DNA from: Syntrophaceae bacterium
GTDB lineage: Bacteria > Desulfobacterota > SM23-61
Direction of reading: 5' to 3'
Assembly: GCA_003154025.1 (NCBI GenBank)
Contig: PMCE01000078.1
Coordinates: forward strand, 766-10,162
DNA length: 9,397 bases
The notes beneath the pieces were generated by a model, which saw only the letters and a program-made list of their open reading frames with translations, was not told the DNA's origin and did not search any database. Both the position numbers and the translations under genes were made by a program. This document shows, in pieces, positions 1 through 5,563 of the stretch; the stretch's first letter is position 1, and every line of letters begins with the position of its first letter.

Positions 1-632
1 CGGTACCGCTCGATCAGCTGTGCGGGAACCTTTTCCCAGAGTCGGGACAACCGGTGGAACATCTCTACCAGGCTTCCGGGGCCCACGCCGATCTGCTCAC
101 AGACCCGGCCCATGGGTATGCCGTGCAGGTAGTGCATAACCACCCCGGTCGTAATCAACTGGTTTCCATAAAGACTCCTGGGAAGCACCCCGGGGGCACG
201 GGAGGGGAAGAGCTTCTTACATCGGGGACAATACTTCTTGGGAAGGCGGTAGAAGAGGCGGCGCGCCTTGAGCGGCTGACTGTCGATGACCAAGCGCTCC
301 TCGACCCCTTTGTCTTCCAGGCTCCCCCCACAATGGGGACACAGGGGATCCAACTGCGGAGGCACCCGCACCACCTGGTCGGCTTCGGATTCGGCATACC
401 CTTTGCGGCCAGCCCCCCTGTGCCCCGGTTTGGCCCCCTTGGGTTTGCGCTCCCCGGCCTGATTGCCCTTGATGGGGATTTTCGAAGAAGGAGTCGAGGA
501 ACCGAAAAAACCCTCCTGCGCTTTGCGCTCCTCATAGCGGAGTTTTTGCCTCAGGCGCTCATTTTCTTCCAGAAGTTGATCGATTTTACTTTGCTTTTCA
601 AAGCAGCCTGGACAATAGCTTCTCCTGGCCAT
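1..632 (-). CDS. IS66-family transposase, N-terminal part (runs off left edge)
   Basis: The 210 visible residues carry the IS66 N-terminal plan. A leader with a C7-P-G-C10 pair comes first, then a short leucine-rich coiled coil (about 17-33), the family-typical SSTPSSK motif (about 45-51), a basic Gly/Lys-rich linker, and a four-cysteine zinc finger (C98/C101 and C135/C138). The start of the helical region that precedes the DDE catalytic core follows (about 155-210). The catalytic core itself lies outside the window, so activity cannot be judged; IS66 transposases are usually near 500 residues. The frame is open with no stop. The ATG at 632-630 shares its A with the TGA of the upstream gene (TGATG), which points to translational coupling. 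The reading frame was translated by hand from the minus strand. Family assignment is firm; subgroup is not. Confidence 0.9.
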   Translation of the reverse strand, partial: MARRSYCPGCFEKQSKIDQLLEENERLRQKLRYEERKAQEGFFGSSTPSSKIPIKGNQAGERKPKGAKPGHRGAGRKGYAESEADQVVRVPPQLDPLCPHCGGSLEDKGVEERLVIDSQPLKARRLFYRLPKKYCPRCKKLFPSRAPGVLPRSLYGNQLITTGVVMHYLHGIPMGRVCEQIGVGPGSLVEMFHRLSRLWEKVPAQLIERY

Positions 633-1012
633 CAGGACCGTTTCCTTCTTGGAGAAGACCCCCTCTGGTTCTCCCGCCGACGCATCGAACGGCCCAGGGC
701 TTCTCGATTCCCGTGGCTGATCTCCACGATCGTCTCCCACAACTGAGCCCAGGCTTGAACCGCCTTACGCACTGTCGGTTCGTGCTCGCGGGGCACATAC
801 AGAGCCGAAGACCGCCCATCTAGGGTACGGAAGGTCAGGTACAGGTGCGGCCCGTGTCGCCGACCCGGGTCCTGGTGGCAGGCACAGGCAGGATTGCCAC
901 AGGTACGGATCGTCTCTGAGAGGCCCCCCTGGACAGCAGTCGCTGCCAAACGCTGGAGTTTTGGGAGGAGTGTTTTTCTTGTCCTACTCATTATATTATG
1001 AGTAGGTATCAT
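632..1012 (-). CDS. DUF6788-like small protein encoded upstream of IS66-type transposase
   Basis: A 126-residue basic protein. Its centre reads as the DUF6788 pattern: a GGLSETIRTCG segment (29-39), a cysteine/histidine cluster C38-N-P-A-C43-A-C45-H46, an HGPHLYLTF strand (53-61), a YVPRE motif (72-76), and a helix ending in a basic tail. From family knowledge, such proteins are often encoded immediately before IS66-type transposases; their molecular role is not established, and DNA binding or an accessory function in transposition is only a guess. The ATG at 1012 is chosen because AAGGAG (1025-1020) sits 7 nt upstream. The open frame extends to 1054 without a better ribosome-binding site, and another in-frame ATG lies at 991 inside a stem-loop. 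The stop overlaps the transposase start. Confidence 0.75.
   Translation of the reverse strand: MIPTHNIMSRTRKTLLPKLQRLAATAVQGGLSETIRTCGNPACACHQDPGRRHGPHLYLTFRTLDGRSSALYVPREHEPTVRKAVQAWAQLWETIVEISHGNREALGRSMRRRENQRGSSPRRKRS
983..1006 (-). repeat. Perfect 9-bp stem-loop over the first codons of the IS gene pair
   Basis: Arms CCTACTCAT and ATGAGTAGG flank a 6-nt loop. The stem begins 3 nt after the start codon at 1012-1010 and contains the in-frame ATG at 991. In the mRNA this hairpin could slow initiation and so limit transposase production from read-through transcripts; it could also be a protein-binding operator. The structure is visible in the sequence; the function is inferred. Confidence 0.6.
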
Positions 1013-1019
1013 AATCAAA

Positions 1020-1025
1020 CTCCTT
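1020..1025 (-). promoter_or_regulatory. Ribosome-binding site deciding the DUF6788-like start
   Basis: AAGGAG on the minus strand, 7 nt before the ATG at 1012-1010. It favours this ATG over the in-frame alternatives at 1054 and 991. Confidence 0.65.
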
Positions 1026-1184
1026 CTGTCAAGCACAAATATGGGAAAAATCATTACGGGATCGATGGATCGAAAAAATCAGTGGGATTCTACTCGGCCG
1101 GACTTAAATCAAATTACCAGGTGGCGAATACTTTCTAGGCTCCCCACCCTTCACTGAAGGGATACTCTCTCCCCAACTTTCTCC

Positions 1185-1212
1185 TTGACAATCAGGATAC
1201 CCATTCTATAAT
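1185..1212 (+). promoter_or_regulatory. Consensus sigma-70 promoter for the ExeA-like gene
   Basis: TTGACA (1185-1190) and TATAAT (1207-1212) both match consensus exactly, with a 16-bp spacer. Transcription would start near 1219, giving a leader of roughly 36 nt before the ATG at 1255. The fit suggests strong constitutive expression unless repressed. Confidence 0.85.
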
Positions 1213-1254
1213 TTCACTGAATTTTTCACGCCTTGATGGATCATCGGGTGAAAC

Positions 1255-2889
1255 ATGTATACCTGGTTTTACGGATTTTCCGAAGAACCCTTCAATGTCA
1301 ATCCGGACCCCAATTTTCTCTATTTGTCGCAGACCCTTCAGCAGGTCCTGGATTTCATAACCCAGGGCATCCGGGAGAAAGAGGGACTGATCCTCGTGCT
1401 GGGAGAGCTGGGAAGCGGCAAGACCACGCTGATCCAGTATCTGCTGAACACCATCGATAAGAAAATCAAGGCGGCAGCCATCTTCCATCCCCACGAAACT
1501 TTCGAGGATCTGCTGGAAGATATCCTCCGGGAGCTGGGGGTGCCCGCCGTTCCCCATAACAAAGTCTCCCTGGTGCGACAGCTGAATGATTACCTCCACA
1601 GCCTCGCCCCCGACGAAACCCTGGCCCTCCTCATCGACGATGCTCAGGAGCTAAACCCGGAGGTCATGGAAGACCTTCGCTTTCTGCCGACCCCGGAGAC
1701 GCTCAGAGACGGGAAGCTCCAGATCATCTTGGCTGGACAGCCGGAGCTGATGGCCAAACTGGACTCAGCGGGTCTCCGGGAGCCGAAGCAGGGGCGCGGA
1801 GTCATCGGGCAGCTCCGGCCTTTGAAGGAGGAAGAATGCCGGCTGTATATCGCCCATCGGCTGCAGAGGGTGGATAGCGACGTCAGCGCGGTCTTCACTC
1901 CCGAAGCCCTGGAGAGGATCTGTCAGTACGCCAAGGGGAATCCCCGGACAATCAATATCCTCTGCGACAACTCATTCCTGGTCGGTTACGGCCTTTCCAA
2001 GAAGAAGATCGACGTGACCATCGTTGCCGAGGTCCTGGAGGACCTGGATTTCATCGGGTCCGGGGAGTTGGATGAAAGGAGGCCGGAAGGGATTCGCAGG
2101 GCAAAGGCGTCGTCCGCGCGGGGCAGGAGTGATCTCTTCCGGAAGACTTCCTATTCTCTTCTGGCCTTGGTCGGGGTGGGGGTTCTGATCCTGTTGGGAA
2201 GGATATACCTGAAGGAGCCGGAAGAGACCCTCATGGCCAAATTTCCCATCCAGCCGCCCGCCCTTCAGGGAAAAGGGATCTTCCCGCGCGATGAGGCGAG
2301 GCCGGAGGCGGCAGCCAAAGCCGCTGCGCAACCGGAGAAAACCCAACCATCCCCCACATCGGATACGCCCTCGCAGGTGGACAAGCCCACGTCCGCCCCC
2401 CCCGCCTTAGCGCCCGCTGAACTGCGGGCAAGGGTTGAAACCCAAGTCAAAAAGACGGTGCCGGTGAAGGGCGGAGATTCCTTGTACAACTTGGCTGCCC
2501 AGAATTACCGCGTGGCCAATACCTCGGTGGTGGACCAGATCCTGGAGGCGAACCCCGAGATCGCCAATCCCAACAAAGTCCTAACCAACGTGCAGGTGCG
2601 CCTTCCCGACATTACCGAGGATTCTCTGACCATCGCTGCGGAAGACGGGACTTATCAAGTCCGGCTGGGGACCTTTTTGAAGGCCGAGTACTCTACCTTT
2701 TTGAAAGGAGAACCGGCCTTGCGGGGAAAGCAGATTGAGATTGTTCCCCGAAGGCTGGCCACCGGGGAGACCTGGTACCGGGCCATGGCTGGAAAGTTCA
2801 GCACCCGGGAAGAGGGGGTGAAGGTCGTCCGGGAATTAAGGGCCAAAGGCCTGTCGCCCTATTTTGCCGGGTTCAAAATAAAGAAATGA
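1255..2889 (+). CDS. GspA/ExeA-like AAA+ ATPase with membrane anchor and LysM/SPOR-like C-terminus
   Basis: A 544-residue protein opening with the family signature (FYGFSEEPFNVNPDP, 5-19). An ATPase module follows: Walker A GELGSGKTT (50-58), Walker B LALLIDDAQ (123-131), a sensor-1-like strand ending in AGQP (155-163), and the GNPRTIN lid motif (228-234). A hydrophobic stretch at 300-317 is a single membrane span, placing the ATPase in the cytoplasm. After a Pro/Ala-rich linker (about 330-395) come a LysM-like segment (VKGGDSLYNLA to VQVRLP, about 403-451) and a SPOR-like repeat (YQVRLGTF to SPYF, about 467-537), both expected in the periplasm. In Aeromonas, ExeA uses ATP to pass the type II secretin through peptidoglycan; a comparable envelope-assembly role is plausible, but no secretion genes are visible here. 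The start has a weak GGTGA 3 nt upstream. The gene converges on the 607-residue secreted-protein gene. Confidence 0.88.
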   Translation: MYTWFYGFSEEPFNVNPDPNFLYLSQTLQQVLDFITQGIREKEGLILVLGELGSGKTTLIQYLLNTIDKKIKAAAIFHPHETFEDLLEDILRELGVPAVPHNKVSLVRQLNDYLHSLAPDETLALLIDDAQELNPEVMEDLRFLPTPETLRDGKLQIILAGQPELMAKLDSAGLREPKQGRGVIGQLRPLKEEECRLYIAHRLQRVDSDVSAVFTPEALERICQYAKGNPRTINILCDNSFLVGYGLSKKKIDVTIVAEVLEDLDFIGSGELDERRPEGIRRAKASSARGRSDLFRKTSYSLLALVGVGVLILLGRIYLKEPEETLMAKFPIQPPALQGKGIFPRDEARPEAAAKAAAQPEKTQPSPTSDTPSQVDKPTSAPPALAPAELRARVETQVKKTVPVKGGDSLYNLAAQNYRVANTSVVDQILEANPEIANPNKVLTNVQVRLPDITEDSLTIAAEDGTYQVRLGTFLKAEYSTFLKGEPALRGKQIEIVPRRLATGETWYRAMAGKFSTREEGVKVVRELRAKGLSPYFAGFKIKK

Positions 2890-2938
2890 CCGGGCAAAGA
2901 TCCTGGGGGGTCCCGAAGGCGGATCGTTCGCAGCCGGA

Positions 2939-2953
2939 GCCCAGCTCCTGGGC
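2939..2953. repeat. Short GC-rich hairpin between convergent genes
   Basis: GCCCAG and CTGGGC flank a 3-nt loop, 50 nt after the ATPase stop. It has no T-run, so it is not a classical intrinsic terminator, though it may help separate the converging transcripts. Confidence 0.35.
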
Positions 2954-2971
2954 ATGAAGGCTAGGAGCTCT

Positions 2972-3002
2972 GTCGCGGTCCATTCCGCGGCTAATCGCTT
3001 TT
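2972..3002 (+). terminator. Weak candidate terminator after the ExeA-like gene
   Basis: A 7-bp stem with one G-U pair (2972-2978 with 2985-2991) and a 6-nt loop is followed after 7 nt by TTTT at 2999-3002. The T-run is short and displaced, and the stem overlaps the stop of the opposing gene. It could weakly end the plus-strand transcript. Confidence 0.3.
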
Positions 3003-4814
3003 CGCCTGGGTCGTGAAAAATTTCTTGACCTTCCCGGGAGCATTCTTGTTAGGGCCCGAAGCCTTCTTGACCAGAATTCCGCAGATCTGGGCATCCCCGA
3101 TTCGGGGAAGGAAATGGAAATTGAGCACCCCGTCGGACACACTCACCGTAAAGGTAAAATCCAAAGCCGTATTCTTGCCGCTAGCCGCATAAATGTCCAG
3201 AGCGCTTAAGACTACTTTCCCTTCCGCATGGACGTCGAAAACCCGATGGCCCCTGGCCTCATAGGTATTCTCGACAAACCGAAGGGTCACGTCATAACTC
3301 CCGTTGGGTACGGGAAGGGCGTAGGAGAATTTTCCGGACCTTTCGGTCAGGTACAAAAATGGATCCGTAGTTCCTTGAATGACGGCATTCGCCACCGCCA
3401 GGTTCTTTGTCCCTCCGCTGAAATACTGGTCTGCCAGGTAACGAGCCCCGCTCCCGTCGATGTATTCCCCCCCGCCAGCATTCACGGCCAGGACGAAATC
3501 CGCAAGAGCAGGGGAGGGGAGGGCGGCGAAGCTCGCCGAGATGGTGTGGCCGGCATTCACTTTTCCAAAAAGATAGGTGGTCGCCGCACCGATCGAAGTC
3601 CCATCCACCTTCACATCACTGACCCCATACCCCGCCGCCGGGGTGATGGTGAAGCTTTGGCTGGCCCCATTGTTAACCGATAGAGTCCCTTGGGGGCTCA
3701 TCGACCCGTTTGCCCCGGCGCTTGCGGCGATGGTAAAGGTCTTCACATTGAAGGCTGCCGTAACGGAGACATTGGCATTCATGGTCAGGGCGCAGGTTGG
3801 AGAGATTCCGGTGCACCCTCCCGACCAGCCGGCAAAGCTGGAATTATTATCCGGAGTGGCGGTTAAAGTCACTCCCGTCCCTTGGTTGAAGACTGTACTG
3901 GCGGGGATGGTGGAGACGGAGCCGCTTCCCGTTCCGGATTTGTTGATAGAAAGATTATATTGGGAAATGCCCTGCTGGGTGACGGTTAAAGGGGTCCCGG
4001 CCACGGTCAGGGTTCCCGTTCTGGACGAGTTCCCCGAGTTGCTAGCCACCGTATAGATCTTGGCCCCATTCATCGTCCCCGAACTCCCGGATTGGATGGT
4101 GATCCAGCTGGCTTGGCTGGAGGCGCTCCAGGAACATCCGCTGGAAGCCGAGACGGTGAGGGTTCCGGTTCCGCCCGCAGGGGTGAAGGATTGGCTGGAA
4201 GGGGAGAGGGAATAGGTGCAGGCCACGCCCGCTTGATTCACAGTAAGAATCTTTCCGCCGATCGTCAAGATCCCGCTGCGGGAAGAGGAGGTCAGATTGG
4301 AGGTGACCGAATAGGCGACCGACCCGGTTCCCGAGCCGTTGCTGTTCGATGAGATGATGAGCCAGGCCGCGTTGCTCATCGCGGTCCATGAACATCCCGA
4401 GCTGGTGGTGAGGCCAACGGTTCCGGCCCCGCCGGAGGAGGAATAGGATTGGGAGCCGGCAGAGAGGGAATACGTGCATCCTCCTCCGCCGCCATAGACG
4501 ATTTCCGAAGAAAAATTACTCTCCGCGTGGGCCGCATCGTATGCCGTGGCGGCGAAATAGTAAGGAATCCCATCCTGCAGGCTGGAGATCGTGCAGAGAG
4601 TCGTGTTGCCCACATCGATGGGAGATTGATACTGGCCGCTGGCAGTTCCGTAGTAAACCTTATAGCCCGCCACATTTCCTTGCAGGTTGGGGTCCCATTG
4701 GAGGGTTACCTGGGCGGACTGGACGTAGGCCGACAGGAAAAAGACCAAAACCATCAAGAAAAAGAGGGTGCAGATCGCCGGCCGGAGGGAAGAGGGCCGG
4801 GAGCGAAAATTCAT
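2991..4814 (-). CDS. Secreted Fn3-BACON-BACON-InlB repeat-malectin protein (607 aa)
   Basis: The modules in order are: signal peptide (1-34, hydrophobic core about 14-29, cleavage after QSA); Fn3 domain (35-107, VTLQWDPN and GYKVYYGT); a GGGGG linker; two BACON modules (113-197 and 198-284, each with CTYSLS near the start and SGCSW further in); two InlB-B-like repeats (285-357 with GWSGGC, and 358-430); a malectin domain (438-584, VLAVNAGGG to AQICGILVKK); and a basic tail. BACON and malectin modules are linked to carbohydrate binding in other proteins. No catalytic domain is present, so a surface or secreted glycan-binding or adhesive role is inferred. The ATG at 4814 gives a signal peptide matching that of the 373-residue paralogue, but lacks a Shine-Dalgarno. 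A GTG at 5045 in the same frame has a strong one and would add 77 residues. A sigma-54 promoter lies at 5200-5214. Confidence 0.85.
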   Translation of the reverse strand: MNFRSRPSSLRPAICTLFFLMVLVFFLSAYVQSAQVTLQWDPNLQGNVAGYKVYYGTASGQYQSPIDVGNTTLCTISSLQDGIPYYFAATAYDAAHAESNFSSEIVYGGGGGCTYSLSAGSQSYSSSGGAGTVGLTTSSGCSWTAMSNAAWLIISSNSNGSGTGSVAYSVTSNLTSSSRSGILTIGGKILTVNQAGVACTYSLSPSSQSFTPAGGTGTLTVSASSGCSWSASSQASWITIQSGSSGTMNGAKIYTVASNSGNSSRTGTLTVAGTPLTVTQQGISQYNLSINKSGTGSGSVSTIPASTVFNQGTGVTLTATPDNNSSFAGWSGGCTGISPTCALTMNANVSVTAAFNVKTFTIAASAGANGSMSPQGTLSVNNGASQSFTITPAAGYGVSDVKVDGTSIGAATTYLFGKVNAGHTISASFAALPSPALADFVLAVNAGGGEYIDGSGARYLADQYFSGGTKNLAVANAVIQGTTDPFLYLTERSGKFSYALPVPNGSYDVTLRFVENTYEARGHRVFDVHAEGKVVLSALDIYAASGKNTALDFTFTVSVSDGVLNFHFLPRIGDAQICGILVKKASGPNKNAPGKVKKFFTTQAKSD

Positions 4815-5188
4815 CCAGCGAAGGGAGCTAAAGAGTAAGGGCGTAGGACGGAGAAGCGGCAAGCGGGAGAGACGGTGAAAAGTGGACTGAAGGGAGCGGA
4901 GCCGCGGAGCCGCGTGAAAAAGGCGCGAAGCGCAAAGGACGAGGCATGAAGTAGAAAAACAGAAGAACCATTTTAGGATATGTATGAATAAAGAAGGGAC
5001 ATAGGGCAGAAGGGCGAATAATAGCGATGAATAATAAAAGAACACTTTTTCTCCTCCTTCATCGAGCCCTCCCTGGCTATGATGGGGGCAACGGCGGCCC
5101 TGAGTTCTTGGGGCGGCGCGGGCACTCGGCCTTCCAATATGAATCGTGCCTCTTCTCGGCTCGGAGCTGCCCCCAAATTCTTTCCTGC
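4815..5188 (-). other. Long leader between sigma-54 promoter and the 607-aa gene, with two SD-preceded starts
   Basis: From the predicted transcription start near 5188, about 370 nt precede the preferred ATG. Within it, GGGAGGG (5073-5067) precedes an ATG at 5062 that opens a 29-codon frame ending at 4973 and starting MKEEKKCSF. AAGGAGGAG (5059-5051) precedes a GTG at 5045 that is in frame with the secreted protein. From 4815 to about 4950 the minus strand is pyrimidine-rich and holds a short tandem repeat of CGGAGCCG (plus-strand sense, near 4896-4912). The small frame might be a regulatory leader peptide; nothing proves that either start is used. Confidence 0.4.
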
Positions 5189-5199
5189 AAAGGGAAAGA

Positions 5200-5214
5200 G
5201 CAATTCACGTGCCA
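5200..5214 (-). promoter_or_regulatory. Sigma-54 (RpoN) promoter of the 607-aa malectin/BACON gene
   Basis: On the minus strand the sequence TTGGCACGTGAATTGCT contains TGGCACG (5214-5208), four bases, then TTGC (5203-5200). The invariant GG and GC are separated by exactly 10 bp, as sigma-54 requires. Transcription would start near 5188. Sigma-54 promoters need an ATP-driven enhancer-binding activator, so this gene is probably switched on by a specific signal; no activator gene is visible in the window. Confidence 0.85.
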
Positions 5215-5252
5215 ATATTCTTGAGGAGAGAAGGTGTTCTCAAGGTCCCATA

Positions 5253-5330
5253 ATTTTTGGTTTTTTACCGGCTTGGGCGAAGAAAGAACCCTTTCCCGGG
5301 GGACATTAATGTTGGGGAAAAACCAAAAAT
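5253..5330. repeat. Perfect 13-bp inverted repeat upstream of the sigma-54 promoter
   Basis: ATTTTTGGTTTTT (5253-5265) and AAAAACCAAAAAT (5318-5330) are perfect inverse copies separated by 52 bp, and the interval contains the palindrome ACATTAATGT (5303-5312). Candidate roles are paired binding sites for an enhancer-binding protein, or a T-rich end for transcripts of the upstream gene. Neither is shown. Confidence 0.55.
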
Positions 5331-5335
5331 GAACA

Positions 5336-5425
5336 AAACCTCGGGGTAAGGTGGAGGAGAGCCCCGATGGGCTCTGGGCGGCAAAGATCGGCCGGCAGAT
5401 GCCCGACGGCCTGATGCCAGGAGCA
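5336..5425. other. GC-rich fold-prone segment, unassigned
   Basis: It contains a 7-bp hairpin AGAGCCC/GGGCTCT with a CGAT tetraloop (5358-5375), then GGCGGCAAAGATCGGCC followed by near-direct repeats GGCAGATGCC and GGCCTGATGCC (about 5394-5417) that can form several alternative stems. I compared it by eye with GEMM (c-di-GMP), fluoride and hammerhead motifs and found no convincing match. On the minus strand it is followed by a T-rich stretch, so it may simply mark the transcript end of the 373-residue gene. Confidence 0.35.
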
Positions 5426-5563
5426 GTCTTTGAGTATATTCTGTGAGACGAGATACGAGAATCCAAGGGCGGGGGAGTTTGACTCTTGAAGGTCAGGGGG
5501 CAAAGAAAGAAAAGGGAACAACGCGATGGAGCGAATCGGTAAGGCTTATGGGCGGGGTCGGCC

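Larger units (their letters stand above)
1..1054 (-). mobile_element. Partial IS66-type insertion element
   Basis: The element is defined by the coupled DUF6788-like gene and IS66 transposase. Only the 5' part lies in the window. I could not identify its terminal inverted repeat or a target duplication between 1013 and 1180, because the partner end is off the window. The stated right limit is therefore a minimum set by the open frame, not a mapped boundary. Confidence 0.6.
5215..5563. other. Gene-free stretch between the two malectin genes
   Basis: No convincing gene is seen. The stretch is the 3' flank of the 373-residue gene and the upstream region of the sigma-54 promoter. It holds the AT-rich inverted repeat 5253-5330, a 10-bp palindrome ACATTAATGT (5303-5312), a GC-rich fold-prone segment (5336-5425) and a 7-bp tandem ACGAGAT/ACGAGAA (5448-5461). 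Activator sites for sigma-54 are usually found 80-150 bp upstream, so the palindromes fall in the expected place. Confidence 0.5.

Noticed and set aside
54..746. Open frame of 230 codons on the plus strand
   Set aside because: It is antisense to the IS66 transposase, whose zinc-finger cysteines and conserved motifs read cleanly on the minus strand.
1008..1032. Minus-strand TTGACA (1032-1027) with TATGAT (1013-1008) as a promoter for the IS genes
   Set aside because: The spacer is only 13 bp, and the -10 box would overlap the start codon.
4973..5215. Minus-strand frame of 80 codons starting at a TTG
   Set aside because: Its start lies inside the sigma-54 -24 element, upstream of the predicted transcript. 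Only its last 29 codons, with their own ATG, could be translated.
5336..5425. Possible c-di-GMP, fluoride or hammerhead RNA
   Set aside because: GGCAAAG- and CTGATG-like words occur, but the surrounding conserved core bases and stem order of these families are missing.
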